A stretch of 64,000 nucleotides of DNA from Bacillus cereus group sp. RP43 (GTDB lineage Bacteria; Bacillota; Bacilli; Bacillales; Bacillaceae_G). The stretch is taken from the NCBI RefSeq assembly GCF_040459645.1, contig NZ_JARVHQ010000001.1:4650001-4714000 (forward strand), given 5' to 3'. This document shows positions 1 through 9,676 of this stretch, in pieces. The position numbers and the translations under genes were made by a program. Numbering within the stretch: the stretch's first letter is position 1; every line of letters starts with the position of its first letter. Under the pieces are notes generated by a model, which made no database searches, had not been told where the DNA came from, and saw nothing but the letters and a program-made list of their open reading frames with translations.

Positions 1-1
1 A

Positions 2-3000
2 TTATGTGATTCTGTTCAAGTTGAAACAAGGCAATACGTTGCTTTCGGCTGGGATCGAGAACATATTCAGCTCCTTGAACAGATGGCAACAAAAGGCGTC
101 GAACCAATTCGGTCACTTGGGCATGACTCACCACTTTCCGCACTTGATACAGATAGACGAAATATTGCTGATTTCATTAAGGAAAGTGTAGCCGTTGTTA
201 CAAATCCAGCAATCGATCGTGATCGAGAAGTCGAACACTTCTCCACACGTACTGTACTCGGAGAGCGTCCGAGTTTATTAGATAACTCTAAACAACCATT
301 TGTAATCGAGATGCTTTCACCCATTATTTTAGAAGGAAATTTAGCTCAATCTATCGCGGCAGACTTACACACGATTACGTACGAACAACTTATACAGCTA
401 TTCATTACTCATAGCTCTGCCTCTACAATTTCAGTTACATTTAGTCCATCAGAAACTTTACAAAGCGCATTAAATCGAATTAGTTCCGAAGCGATAGCAG
501 CCGTTAAAAATGGAGCTTCCCTACTATTATTAGATGACGCTAACTCTCATCAAAATGAACTATTATGGATTGATCCACATTTAGTTACCGCTAAAGTACA
601 TCAAGCATTAACTGAAAATAAATTACGCCGAAAATGCTCTCTCGTTATACGTTCCGGTGCCCTTCGCTCCTTACACGATATTGTCACGCTATATGGATTA
701 GGGGCAGATGGTATTAATCCATATTTATTGTTCGCAACTGTAAATGATGGCACAAAAGCACCAATTACTAATTTGTATACCGCACTTAATAAAGGACTAG
801 AGAAAGTAATTTCAACGATTGGAATTCATGAATTACGCGGTTACGGTCGCCTCTTCTCCTCTATTGGATTACATGAGGAAATCGCAAATATATTACAAAT
901 TACAAACTTCTTCGGTTCAAATGATTTAGCTTTTTCACTTGACTCACTTACTGAAGATGCAAAAATTCGAGCTGATGATTATAACAATCCAAAAGTTAGA
1001 ATGAGAAAATCATTTCATATATTCCCGCGAATTTGGAAAGCGATTGGTGATGTTGCAAAAGGAAACCCTTATGATGATTACCGCGACAAGTTAAGTGAAT
1101 TAGAAGAAAACACTCCCATCGCAATCAGGCACCTTGTTCAAACAAAACAAGCACAGCATGTAGTTCCAACTGAAGAAGTGTCCATCCGCATTCACAATCA
1201 TGATTTACCATTTATTATTAGTTCTATGTCATTTGGTTCTCAAAATGAAATTGCCTTTCGCGCATATGCAGAAGCTGCCGATCAGCTAAATATGATTAGT
1301 TTGAACGGTGAAGGCGGCGAAATTAAAGATATGATTGGTAAGTACCCACATACACGTGGACAACAAGTTGCATCTGGTCGATTTGGAGTAAACGCTGAAC
1401 TACTAAATTCATCAAATTTAATTGAAATTAAAATCGGTCAAGGAGCAAAACCTGGTGAAGGTGGACATTTGCCAGGTTCAAAAGTAACTGCCAAAATTGC
1501 TGAAGCACGTAATGCTACAATTGGTTCGGATTTAATTTCACCTTCTAACAACCATGATATTTATTCAATTGAAGACCTGGCTCAAATGATTACAGAAATT
1601 AAAACGGCTAATCATCTTGCAAAAGTAGCTGTAAAAGTTCCTGTCGTCCCTAACATCGGAACAATTGCTGTCGGTATCGCAAAAGCTGGCGCTGACTTTA
1701 TTAACATTAGTGGATTTGATGGTGGAACAGGCGCTGCGCGTATTCACGCATTGCAACATGTAGGTCTTCCTGTAGAAATCGGTGTTAAAGCTGCTCACAA
1801 TGCGTTACTAGAAGCAAATATGAGACATAAAGTAGAAATTTGGGCAGATGGTGGTATTCGAAGTGTAAATGACGCCTTAAAGATCATGCTCCTTGGAGCA
1901 AACCGGATTGGATTTGGCACATTATCAATGATTGCAATTGGCTGTACAACTTGCCGTGGTTGTCATCTCGATACGTGCCACGTCGGAATTGCAACACAAA
2001 TTGAATCTGAAGCTCAAGCGAAAGAACATGGACTCCGCCGTTTCGTTCCACGTGAATTAGAAAGCGCAGTTACAGGGCTATTAAGCCTATTCACTACTTT
2101 CGGTACAGAATTGAAACGTTTAACAGGTCAGCTCGGCTACACGAACTTACAAGATATTATCGGACGATCGGATTTATTAGAACAAACTCGAGGCAAGGAC
2201 TTATTAGACTTACGTAATTTAATACAAACGATAGAAGACTCATCCGTGAAAATAACGGCATCTGTACAAGAAAAACAATTTGAAATAACAAATTCTCTCC
2301 ATTCAAAAGAATTAGTAAGCGTCGGCGTAGAGCAACGCGTAATGGGCGGTCTAGAATCCTGTTATCGTATTCGTAGCAAATTATATGAAAACACTCATCT
2401 TGAACCACTTACATTAAAGTATACAAACGGATCTGTTCCCGGAAACGGATTAGGCGCGTACAATAGCGAGAACTTATTTATACACGTAAATGGCGGCGCA
2501 CAAGACGGAATTGGAAAAACTTCATTTGGCGGTGGCATTTATATAACGAAAGCAAAAGGAAAAGATGGAACATATTATAACGGCTCTGTCGGAAAAGGAT
2601 TTGGATACGGTGCTCAAAAAGGTGCATTATACGTGCAAGGTAACGCTGATGCTCGTGCTGGCATTCGCCTTTCTGGAGCAGATATGATAATTGGAGGCAG
2701 AATTACAAAACCACTCCGCGAACAAGAACAAGGAAATATCGGAGTATATTCTAATATAAAAGGATTTGCTTTTGAATATATGACAAATGGTCGCGCTCTT
2801 GTTTTAGGAGATCCTGGTCCATGGATTTGTGCCGGCATGACTGGTGGTGTTGTTTATTTACGTCATGAGCCAAACTTAGGTTTAACAGAACACGCTTTAA
2901 GAAGAAGAATTGCTAAAGGTGCAAATGTAACATTGCAGTCAATTAGTAAAAATGGTTTGCAAGATGTGAATGAATTATTATTAGACTACATTCGTGTATT

Positions 3001-3124
3001 AAATGAGCATGAACAATATGAAGAAGTCGCTTTGTTAACACCATTATTAGATAATATCCAACTTCACTTCTATGAAATTATCCCGAAAAAAGAACAGACG
3101 GATCCATCGATTTCAACTGAATGA
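2..3124 (+). CDS. gltB: Glutamate synthase large subunit, 5' end cut by window edge
   Basis: The reading frame is open from base 2, and the residues before the first internal Met (FGWDREHIQLLEQ, then MATKGVEPI) continue the family alignment. The gene therefore starts outside the window; the usual length is about 1480-1520 aa and about 1040 are present. The central domain, FMN/2-oxoglutarate-binding TIM barrel and C-terminal GXGXG beta-helix are all visible. The 3Fe-4S cysteine region reads CTTCRGCHLDTCHVG, with one more Cys than the usual CxxxRxCHLxTC pattern. The enzyme makes two glutamates from glutamine and 2-oxoglutarate. No small-subunit gene (gltD) follows; the next gene is ygaE. The amidotransferase (Ntn Cys) domain cannot be checked here. 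Confidence 0.93.
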   Translation, partial: LCDSVQVETRQYVAFGWDREHIQLLEQMATKGVEPIRSLGHDSPLSALDTDRRNIADFIKESVAVVTNPAIDRDREVEHFSTRTVLGERPSLLDNSKQPFVIEMLSPIILEGNLAQSIAADLHTITYEQLIQLFITHSSASTISVTFSPSETLQSALNRISSEAIAAVKNGASLLLLDDANSHQNELLWIDPHLVTAKVHQALTENKLRRKCSLVIRSGALRSLHDIVTLYGLGADGINPYLLFATVNDGTKAPITNLYTALNKGLEKVISTIGIHELRGYGRLFSSIGLHEEIANILQITNFFGSNDLAFSLDSLTEDAKIRADDYNNPKVRMRKSFHIFPRIWKAIGDVAKGNPYDDYRDKLSELEENTPIAIRHLVQTKQAQHVVPTEEVSIRIHNHDLPFIISSMSFGSQNEIAFRAYAEAADQLNMISLNGEGGEIKDMIGKYPHTRGQQVASGRFGVNAELLNSSNLIEIKIGQGAKPGEGGHLPGSKVTAKIAEARNATIGSDLISPSNNHDIYSIEDLAQMITEIKTANHLAKVAVKVPVVPNIGTIAVGIAKAGADFINISGFDGGTGAARIHALQHVGLPVEIGVKAAHNALLEANMRHKVEIWADGGIRSVNDALKIMLLGANRIGFGTLSMIAIGCTTCRGCHLDTCHVGIATQIESEAQAKEHGLRRFVPRELESAVTGLLSLFTTFGTELKRLTGQLGYTNLQDIIGRSDLLEQTRGKDLLDLRNLIQTIEDSSVKITASVQEKQFEITNSLHSKELVSVGVEQRVMGGLESCYRIRSKLYENTHLEPLTLKYTNGSVPGNGLGAYNSENLFIHVNGGAQDGIGKTSFGGGIYITKAKGKDGTYYNGSVGKGFGYGAQKGALYVQGNADARAGIRLSGADMIIGGRITKPLREQEQGNIGVYSNIKGFAFEYMTNGRALVLGDPGPWICAGMTGGVVYLRHEPNLGLTEHALRRRIAKGANVTLQSISKNGLQDVNELLLDYIRVLNEHEQYEEVALLTPLLDNIQLHFYEIIPKKEQTDPSISTE

Positions 3125-3197
3125 TACGTACAATATTTATTTTCATAAAAAAATTGACGAAGCGAGCATCGCATAGTAATCTAGAATAACAATTTGA

Positions 3198-3225
3198 AAC
3201 CTGCTGAAATTCAGCAGGTTTTTTT
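3198..3225 (+). terminator. Intrinsic terminator of glutamate synthase gene
   Basis: A hairpin with arms AACCTGCTGA and TCAGCAGGTT is followed directly by a run of Ts, about 75 bp after the stop codon. Confidence 0.85.
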
Positions 3226-3394
3226 ATTAAAGAATAGATGTTTAAAGAGAACTTGGAGAAATTATAAATGGACTGTAATTTATTTATTAAACTTTTTTAA
3301 CGTCACTAAAATATCACTTGCTAACATATTGTAATGAATGTATAGTATCATGTTGTACATTCATTATGACAAGAGAAAGGATATCAATAAGGGT

Positions 3395-4483
3395 ATGAAA
3401 CTTGGTGCTCGCATTTTAAAAACGGGTATTGCCATTACATTAGCTTTATTTGCTTGTATTTTACTTCAATTACCGAGCCCAGTATTTGCGGGAATCTCAG
3501 CTATCTTTGCTGTTCAACCTTCTGTATACCGCTCATATTTAACGGCTCTTGAGCAAATTCAAGCAAACGTAATTGGTGCTGTATTCGCTATCGTATTTGC
3601 TGCTGCTTTTGGACATAATCCTTTTATTATTGGATTAACGTGTATATTAGTAATTGCTCTTACTTTACAATTACGCTTGGAAAACACAATATCAATCGCT
3701 TTAGTAACAGTTATCGCCATTATGGAGTATCAAGGCGAAGATTTCTTTAATTTTGCCTTACTTCGATTCGCGACGATTATGATTGGAATTATTGCGGCTT
3801 CGCTTGTAAATTTAGTATTTATGCCGCCAAAATATGAAACGAAACTTTACCATCGCATCGTTGATAATACAGAAGAAATTGTCAAATGGATTCGTATGAA
3901 CAGTAGGCAAGCTTCTGATTTTACAACGCTAAAAACCGATATTGACCGCATGAAAGAAAAAATGATTAAACTAAATCATTACTATTTGCTTTATAAAGAA
4001 GAAAGAAGTTACACGAAGAAAATACAATTCGCGAAAATTCGTAAGCTCGTTTTATTCAGACAAATGTTAGCGACAACAAGCCGCGCTTTAAGCACGTTAA
4101 AGTCATTACATCGTACTGAAAATGAACTGCGCTATATGCCGGAAGAGTTTCAGGAATCTATTCAAAACGAACTTGATTCATTAACGCATTATCACGAACA
4201 AGTGTTATTAAAATTTATTGGTAAAGCAAAGAAACAACAATCCGTTGAGATGCTTGATGAAGTTGAAACAGGTAAACAAGAATTGATTGATATCTTTATG
4301 GATTATCAAAATAAGGACGATGAGGAAGCATATAAAATATGGTTACACCTCTTCCCTCTTATTTCTTCAATTATTAACTACAGTGAGGAAGTAGAGCATT
4401 TAGATTTACTTGTGGATAGCTTCTACACATACCATAAACCAGAAAGCGAACTCCAAATCGAAGATAAAAAAGAAGACGAATAA
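3395..4483 (+). CDS. ygaE: Aromatic acid exporter family membrane protein (YgaE-like, FUSC/ArAE_1)
   Basis: Hydrophobic segments fill the first ~150 residues (start MKLGARILKTGIA, ending near NLVFMPPKYE). A long charged cytoplasmic helical domain follows, which is the layout of the DUF939/ArAE_1 half of FUSC-type permeases. An upstream in-frame ATG at 3338 exists. I prefer 3395 because the membrane domain begins there and a purine-rich AGAAAGG lies upstream of it, though its spacing of about 14 nt is long. The order ygaE-ygaD-ygaC matches B. subtilis. The substrate is unknown. The gene converges on ygaD and shares a bidirectional terminator with it. Confidence 0.8.
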   Translation: MKLGARILKTGIAITLALFACILLQLPSPVFAGISAIFAVQPSVYRSYLTALEQIQANVIGAVFAIVFAAAFGHNPFIIGLTCILVIALTLQLRLENTISIALVTVIAIMEYQGEDFFNFALLRFATIMIGIIAASLVNLVFMPPKYETKLYHRIVDNTEEIVKWIRMNSRQASDFTTLKTDIDRMKEKMIKLNHYYLLYKEERSYTKKIQFAKIRKLVLFRQMLATTSRALSTLKSLHRTENELRYMPEEFQESIQNELDSLTHYHEQVLLKFIGKAKKQQSVEMLDEVETGKQELIDIFMDYQNKDDEEAYKIWLHLFPLISSIINYSEEVEHLDLLVDSFYTYHKPESELQIEDKKEDE

Positions 4484-4484
4484 A

Positions 4485-4518
4485 AAAACAGCTCCTTTTA
4501 CGCTAAAGGAGCTGTTTC
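4485..4518. terminator. Bidirectional terminator between ygaE and ygaD
   Basis: AACAGCTCCTTT and AAAGGAGCTGTT form a 12-bp perfect stem with A and T tracts on both sides. It overlaps the 3' end of the minus-strand ABC transporter gene and serves both converging genes. Confidence 0.85.
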
Positions 4519-6258
4519 TGTTATATGCTGAAGTTGATATAGATTGTAATAAAATCCCCTTTTTTTCATTAACTCTTCATGAGAACCCTTTTCTTTTATT
4601 TCACCATCTTCAACATAAATAATTGTATCAACATGCGTGATCGTCGCTAATCGGTGTGCAATGATAATTGTTGTCCGATTTGCAGCTAACGTTTGCAGTG
4701 CATCTTGAATATATCGTTCATTTTCTAAATCTAAAGCGGATGTTGCTTCATCTAATATAAGTAAAGACGGATCCTTTAGAAAAACCCGTGCGATTGCTAC
4801 ACGTTGTCTTTGTCCACCAGATAATTTCACACCACGTTCTCCAACGACAGTATCATAGCCGTCTGGCAACTCTGTAATAAAATCATGAATTTGTGCAGCT
4901 TTGGCAGCTGAAATCACTTCCGCCTCTGTAGCTTTCGGATTGCCATATAAAATATTAGCACCGATTGTATCGCTAAATAATAAATTATCTTGCAGTACAA
5001 TTCCAATATTACTACGCAAATTTCTCATATCATACCTTCTTACATCTATCCCGTCTATATAAACTGCACCTTCAGAAACATCATAAAAACGCGGAATTAA
5101 ACTAGCAAGAGATGACTTTCCTCCTCCACTTGCCCCCACAAGCGCAACCTTCTCTCCCGGGCGCATAGTTAATGACAGATTATGCAATATTTCTTTTTCA
5201 TCCGCATTATAACGAAAAGAAACATTATCAAATATAACTTCCCCATCTAACCTTTTCGTTTGCACCGCATTTGGCACATTAACAATATCGTATTTTTCAT
5301 CCAACAATTCAAACACTCGATCCATCGAGGCGAAAGACTGTGTTAATGTTGTAGATGAATTAACAAGGCGACGAAGTGGACTATATAAACTATCCATATA
5401 TCCAACAAAAGCAACCATAGTACCCAGTGTTAACGACCCTTGAATTACCTCATACGCAGCAAAACCAATAACAAGTAACGGCCCTAAATCCGTTAACGTA
5501 TTCACTACCGAAAATGTTCTTGCCGTCCAACTCGTATGAGTTAATGCTTTCGTTAAAAATTCATTATTTCTCTTTTCAAACTGTCCCCTTTCATACTCTT
5601 CTAATGCAAAACTACGTGTCACTTGCATCCCTTGAATACGTTCATGTAAATACCCTTGCATAGTTGCTAACGCTTGCGAGCGCTCTTTCGTCAATTTTCG
5701 AAGGCGCCCGAAAAAATATTTCACTGCAACTACATAAATAGGTAAAATTAATAAAGCAACAAAGGTTAATTTTATATTCATAGAAAACATAACGATAATG
5801 GCAATAACAATTGTTGCAGTATCTAACCAAACATTCATAAGACCAGTAATTACAAAGTCCTTCGTTTGTTCTACATCATGGATTACACGTGAAATAAGCT
5901 CCCCTGTTTTTGTGTTCGAATAATAACGTAAGCTCAATTTTTGCAAGTGCCCAAAAATGTATTTTCGTAAATCGTATAGTATTGTATTGGCAATGCGCTG
6001 CGCGAAATATTGACGATAATATTCTATCGGCGGTCTTACTACTGCAAAAATAAAAAAAGCAATCCCAATTGCGGTTATTAATTGAGACGTTTTTTCTTGA
6101 AGCGATCCCGTGCCTTGAATAACATCATCAATAATATACTTTAATAACCATGGCATAATAAGCGGGATACCAAACTTCACAAGACCAATAATAATTGTAA
6201 TAGCAATAAGCCATCGATATGGTTTAACAAATTGTAAATATCTTTTTATACCTTGCAC
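4498..6258 (-). CDS. ygaD: ABC exporter, fused permease-ATPase (YgaD-like)
   Basis: This 586-residue half-transporter has six hydrophobic segments over residues ~15-300 (ABC type 1 exporter fold) followed by a nucleotide-binding domain. The Walker A motif reads GASGGGKSS, the signature LSGGQRQRVAIAR, the Walker B LLILDEATSALD and the H-loop IIAHRL, so it should be ATP-competent. It probably works as a homodimer exporting lipids or drugs, as in MsbA/BmrA/Sav1866 relatives. It lies 54 bp downstream of ygaC on the same strand, as in B. subtilis. The substrate cannot be told from sequence. Confidence 0.9.
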   Translation of the reverse strand: MQGIKRYLQFVKPYRWLIAITIIIGLVKFGIPLIMPWLLKYIIDDVIQGTGSLQEKTSQLITAIGIAFFIFAVVRPPIEYYRQYFAQRIANTILYDLRKYIFGHLQKLSLRYYSNTKTGELISRVIHDVEQTKDFVITGLMNVWLDTATIVIAIIVMFSMNIKLTFVALLILPIYVVAVKYFFGRLRKLTKERSQALATMQGYLHERIQGMQVTRSFALEEYERGQFEKRNNEFLTKALTHTSWTARTFSVVNTLTDLGPLLVIGFAAYEVIQGSLTLGTMVAFVGYMDSLYSPLRRLVNSSTTLTQSFASMDRVFELLDEKYDIVNVPNAVQTKRLDGEVIFDNVSFRYNADEKEILHNLSLTMRPGEKVALVGASGGGKSSLASLIPRFYDVSEGAVYIDGIDVRRYDMRNLRSNIGIVLQDNLLFSDTIGANILYGNPKATEAEVISAAKAAQIHDFITELPDGYDTVVGERGVKLSGGQRQRVAIARVFLKDPSLLILDEATSALDLENERYIQDALQTLAANRTTIIIAHRLATITHVDTIIYVEDGEIKEKGSHEELMKKRGFYYNLYQLQHITETAPLA

Positions 6259-6280
6259 ATAATCCCCCCTCTAATAGGAC

Positions 6281-6309
6281 AAACCTGCCGGGAAATCCCC
6301 TGCAGGTTT
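6281..6309 (-). terminator. Weak hairpin between ygaC and ygaD
   Basis: AAACCTGC and GCAGGTTT pair around a C/G-rich interior just after the ygaC stop. There is no clear T run on the minus strand, so it may attenuate or process rather than terminate. Confidence 0.45.
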
Positions 6310-6312
6310 GTT

Positions 6313-6843
6313 TTAATTTCTGTACATTAAATACCTTTCGTACCACATATCTACGAAATCCGGTGCAAATGGCCCTTTTCTTTGATGAATCCACTGTGTT
6401 AAATGTGCTACATTTCGTTTTAAAATAGTATCAATAACAGGTGGATACTGCATGATTTGACTATGCTTCTCATACTCATCTTCATCTAAAAGTGTATATG
6501 TCATATCCGGATACACTTTAATATCTAAATCGTAATCAATATACTTTAATGCCTCAGAGTCATATGCAAAAGGAGAACTTAAATTACAATAATAATATAC
6601 TCCTTCTTCCCTTAGCATTCCAATCACATTAAACCAATAATTGGCATGGAAGTAACAAATCGCAGGTTCGCGAGTAATCCATGTTCGGCCATCTGATTCC
6701 GTAACTACTGTACGATCATTCGCGCCGATCACAAGACTCTGCGTCCCTTTTAAAATCGTTGTCTCTTCCCACATTCTATGAATGGAGCCATTATGTTTAT
6801 AACTATGTATTTGTACCTTTTCTCCTTCTTTGGGAAATCCCAT
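6313..6843 (-). CDS. ygaC: DUF402 nucleoside tri-/diphosphatase (YgaC/Ntdp family)
   Basis: This 176-residue protein matches the DUF402 beta-barrel family, start to finish, in the form called Ntdp in staphylococci and YgaC in B. subtilis. The conserved acidic/aromatic stretch [10 protein letters not shown] followed by [12 protein letters not shown] and DEDEYE is present and supplies the likely metal and phosphate ligands. Family members hydrolyse nucleoside tri- and diphosphates. It is encoded upstream of ygaD on the same strand. Start: ATG at 6843 preceded by GGGAGC. Confidence 0.88.
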   Translation of the reverse strand: MGFPKEGEKVQIHSYKHNGSIHRMWEETTILKGTQSLVIGANDRTVVTESDGRTWITREPAICYFHANYWFNVIGMLREEGVYYYCNLSSPFAYDSEALKYIDYDLDIKVYPDMTYTLLDEDEYEKHSQIMQYPPVIDTILKRNVAHLTQWIHQRKGPFAPDFVDMWYERYLMYRN

Positions 6844-7091
6844 ATATGCTCCCTTCTTTCAACTGCAAATGCCATTCTTAAGTTGTCTTAACTACCCCTT
6901 GAACTGCATTCACTTTTTTTCTATTATAACTTTTTTGTCAAAATTTTAAAACTAAAGCGATAGGACACTTGTTTTCATGAGGAATATAATGAAGTTTGTA
7001 TTATTGAATACCACATCACCAACCCTTTTAATAAAGGAAAATCCTCTCTGAATTAGCAATACGTATTTTAGAAGATTAAACGAAGATAGAA
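6844..7091. other. Intergenic region upstream of ygaC
   Basis: AT-rich gap between ygaC and the terminator of ygaB. I see no convincing gene. It must hold the ygaC promoter, but no strong -35/-10 pair stands out. Confidence 0.5.
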
Positions 7092-7136
7092 CAAAAAGAA
7101 AAGTCCCCCTCATCTCTGTTTAAGAAAGGACTTTTC
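7092..7136 (-). terminator. Terminator of ygaB
   Basis: Read on the minus strand, GAAAAGTCC pairs with GGACTTTTC across a 21-nt loop and is followed by TTTTTG. Confidence 0.65.
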
Positions 7137-7163
7137 ACCTAAAATCAACAACATATCTCACCC

Positions 7164-7421
7164 TTAATTTGAAATTATTTTTTCGGTTTCAAAAGATTGA
7201 ATCACATTATTCGTTTGCTGTTCAAATTTTTCATGTAAAAGTTTTAATGCTATTTCTGTTCTATATATTTCTTGACGGATAAAATGCAATTCTTTTTTAT
7301 CGCACGTATCCCTTTCACTCATTTCAATTTGCTGATACTTCTCTAAATGCGATTGTAACTTTAAAAGCTCATCCATCGTTTCCAACTGCTCTCCTACCAA
7401 CTTATCAAAGTCGTTCATCAC
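7164..7421 (-). CDS. ygaB: YgaB-like small coiled-coil protein
   Basis: The 85-residue, strongly charged and helical protein (two likely coiled-coil segments, residues ~8-35 and ~45-75) has no enzyme motif. Size and position between sspE and ygaC match ygaB of B. subtilis, whose function is unknown. A GGGG-type ribosome binding site precedes ATG 7421 (MMNDFDKL). Confidence 0.75.
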   Translation of the reverse strand: MMNDFDKLVGEQLETMDELLKLQSHLEKYQQIEMSERDTCDKKELHFIRQEIYRTEIALKLLHEKFEQQTNNVIQSFETEKIISN

Positions 7422-7568
7422 TTACCCCCTTTTAAATTCATTCGCCAGTTATAATTCCTATTACATATTTCTAATTGCGCACTTCTTTCTCCTTTGACTA
7501 CATTTGTTGACTTATTAGAAGTTATGTCGTTCCCTTTATTTTCATTACAATGACTCCTGCACACATAG

Positions 7569-7600
7569 AAAACACTTCTCTCGAACGGAGAAGTGTTTTT
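7569..7600 (-). terminator. Terminator of sspE
   Basis: AACACTTCTC and GAGAAGTGTT form a stem around TCGAACG, flanked by A/T tracts on both sides, directly downstream of the sspE stop. Confidence 0.8.
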
Positions 7601-7606
7601 CCATCA

Positions 7607-7888
7607 TTACTGATTTGAGCTAGAAGATTGTGATTTTTTTGCAGCTGATTGTGCATTTTGTTTTTTCACTGCATGCACATCTGTTTCAGTTGCAAACTCT
7701 GTACCATAACTAGCATTTGCACTTTGAGCAGCAGAAGCTTGTGCTTTCTGTGCCTCTGATTGTGCGTTCGCTTGTTTTACTGCTTGTACATTCGTTTCAG
7801 TTGCAAACTCTGTACCATAACTAGCATTTGTACTTTGAATGCTAGCACCAGAAGTTGCCTTATTATAACCTTGTTGTTTTTTACTCAT
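7607..7888 (-). CDS. sspE: Gamma-type small acid-soluble spore protein
   Basis: This 93-residue protein is rich in Gln, Asn, Ala and Ser and has two near-identical repeats ([11 protein letters not shown] followed by a VxAVKxxNAQS segment), the hallmark of gamma-type SASP. It does not bind DNA and serves as an amino-acid store degraded by the GPR protease during germination; the cleavage sequence TEFATET is present twice. The start is ATG 7888 ([12 protein letters not shown]) with a strong GGAGGTGA ribosome binding site; an in-frame upstream extension lacks family similarity. Transcription is expected from sigma-G in the forespore. Confidence 0.95.
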   Translation of the reverse strand: MSKKQQGYNKATSGASIQSTNASYGTEFATETNVQAVKQANAQSEAQKAQASAAQSANASYGTEFATETDVHAVKKQNAQSAAKKSQSSSSNQ

Positions 7889-8013
7889 CTTTCTCACCTC
7901 CACAATCAATAATGTAACCAATTCACTTAGAAGTTATCCTTAATTTTCTTTAAAAAAATTCACGAATATATCTCTCATCACTCATTCAAACTACATATGA
8001 TGGAGGTGGTAAT

Positions 8014-8190
8014 ATGTATACTGGACGTGATATGACTGAGCTGACTATGATTTCCAAAAATGAATGGAACAAGGATGAATTAGCTCATTTTCATCATTCA
8101 TTTCAGCAAATTATGCCTTATCTAAATGTAGAGGGACAAACGATTTATAAAGAAATTGTGAAAGAAATCGAGTCACGTGGCGGATTATAA
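8014..8190 (+). CDS. Small conserved protein, YfhS-like
   Basis: This 58-codon gene (MYTGRDMTELTMISK..., ending EIESRGGL) starts at ATG 8014, five bases after an ideal GGAGGTGG ribosome binding site. A strong terminator follows at 8235-8269. It lies between mutY and sspE, where B. subtilis has yfhS; I assign it by position and size only. The protein is soluble, acidic and helical, with no recognised domain. Confidence 0.7.
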   Translation: MYTGRDMTELTMISKNEWNKDELAHFHHSFQQIMPYLNVEGQTIYKEIVKEIESRGGL

Positions 8191-8234
8191 ACGAGTGGAT
8201 TTTCAACCTCAAAATACAAATTTATTTTCAATAT

Positions 8235-8269
8235 AAAAAACGTGTTCCAAAGTTCTGGAACACGTTTTT
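8235..8269 (+). terminator. Terminator of the yfhS-like gene
   Basis: AAAAACGTGTTCCA and TGGAACACGTTTTT form a near-perfect long stem with a small loop and a T run. Confidence 0.85.
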
Positions 8270-8273
8270 ATTA

Positions 8274-8433
8274 TTTATCCCGCTATTCGCCGGGCAGTAA
8301 GACCCCCACCTCAAAATGCAGCGAAAGCAAAGAAGTTAGGTGGGGGTCGGGCTGCCCGTAAAAGCCCGATTGGTGAAGGCTAATAATCAGTAGGGGATGA
8401 AGAAAACCCCCACTGATTAAAGTTTCACTTTAT
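8274..8433 (+). repeat. bcr1 repeat, copy A
   Basis: The element begins TTTATCCCGCTATT and ends GTTTCACTTTAT. Both ends carry TTTAT, the short direct repeat known to flank bcr1 in the B. cereus group. Internal inverted segments (ACCCCCACCT with AGGTGGGGGT, CTGATTAAAGTTTCAC and others) would fold into a long hairpin. The right-hand TTTAT overlaps the stop codon of mutY. Confidence 0.9.
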
Positions 8434-9527
8434 TGCATTGTAATTTTCTCAACACACTTTTCGTAAATTGTACGATGTGATTTCGAGAAAGGTAACTGTT
8501 CAAACGCTTCTTTCGAAACAAACTTTAGTGTATCCGTTTCGACAATATTACCTGTTACTTTTCCGTAAAATATAAATATATCCCAAGTACGATGTGTAAA
8601 AGTATGTTGTACATTCATCGCGTATTCATCAATTGAAACAGAGAGATCAAAGCTCTCCTTCATATAATCCGTAAGCTGTTGCTTCTGATTACGAATGCCT
8701 TCACCTAGTTCAATATTCGGGAACTCCCACATATTAGCCAGTAATCCCGTACTTGGGCGTTTATTAATTACGTAACGGCCATCTTCAGTTTGAAGTACTC
8801 CTGCAACGAGCGGTACCATTGTAGGTGCTTTCGCTTTACTCTTCACTGGTAGTTCTTTTTGAACACCTTCAGCATACCCTCTGCAATGTTCACGTACAGG
8901 ACAAAGTAAACAAGATGGATTTTTCGGTATACAAATTAATGCCCCTAATTCCATCAAACCTTGGTTAAAATACGATGGATTTTCTTTCGAAATAATTTCA
9001 CGCACAATCTCTTCAAAAACTTTTCTCGTCTTCGGTTTTGCAATATCATCCCACACTGATAAAATACGAGATAATACGCGCATAACATTTCCATCAACCG
9101 CTGGCTCTGGTATGCCATATGCAATGCTTAAAATGGCACCTTTTGTATATGGTCCCACTCCTTTTAATTTTTCAATTTTCTTTACATCGCTCGGCACTGT
9201 CCCGCCGTATACTTCTTTTACCTCTTTTACTGCAGCATGTAAATTTCGTGCTCTAGAATAATAACCTAAGCCTTCCCATGCTTTTAATACTTCTTCATCA
9301 TCGGCAGTTGCTAGCGCTTCAAGCGTAGGAAACTTCCCCATAAAATTTGCGTAATATGGTTTTACAGCCTCTACCCTTGTTTGCTGTAACATAATTTCTG
9401 AAACCCAAACACGGTATGGATCTTTATTTTTTCGCCATGGTAAATCACGTTGTTCTTTTTCAAACCAACCAATTAAATCATTTTGAAACTGTTCTATGTT
9501 AAACTCATTTAATATTTCAAGTGTCAA
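8430..9527 (-). CDS. mutY: A/G-specific adenine glycosylase MutY
   Basis: This 365-residue base-excision enzyme removes adenine mispaired with 8-oxoguanine. The helix-hairpin-helix/GPD core is visible: the [22 protein letters not shown] start, the [11 protein letters not shown] hairpin, and catalytic Asp in VDGNVMRV. The C-terminal 4Fe-4S loop has Cys spacing C-x6-C-x2-C-x5-C ([17 protein letters not shown]), and a NUDIX-like 8-oxoG recognition domain follows (residues ~235-360). The start is TTG 9527, preceded by GGGGGA. The stop codon lies in the bcr1 TTTAT target site. Confidence 0.95.
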   Translation of the reverse strand: MTLEILNEFNIEQFQNDLIGWFEKEQRDLPWRKNKDPYRVWVSEIMLQQTRVEAVKPYYANFMGKFPTLEALATADDEEVLKAWEGLGYYSRARNLHAAVKEVKEVYGGTVPSDVKKIEKLKGVGPYTKGAILSIAYGIPEPAVDGNVMRVLSRILSVWDDIAKPKTRKVFEEIVREIISKENPSYFNQGLMELGALICIPKNPSCLLCPVREHCRGYAEGVQKELPVKSKAKAPTMVPLVAGVLQTEDGRYVINKRPSTGLLANMWEFPNIELGEGIRNQKQQLTDYMKESFDLSVSIDEYAMNVQHTFTHRTWDIFIFYGKVTGNIVETDTLKFVSKEAFEQLPFSKSHRTIYEKCVEKITMQ

Positions 9528-9676
9528 ACTTGATCCCCCTCATTTTTTTGCATATACGTACTATTATAAAGATTTTAGGAAAAAATTTAAGTAAGATGAC
9601 ATAGGAAATAGAAGGCAAAGGACTTGAGGTATCGAATAAAAAGAGTTACATTAATAAAAAACGGAGGTGGATTTCT

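Noticed and set aside
6..191. 61-codon frame at the left edge
   Set aside because: It overlaps the open glutamate synthase frame, which is plainly coding.
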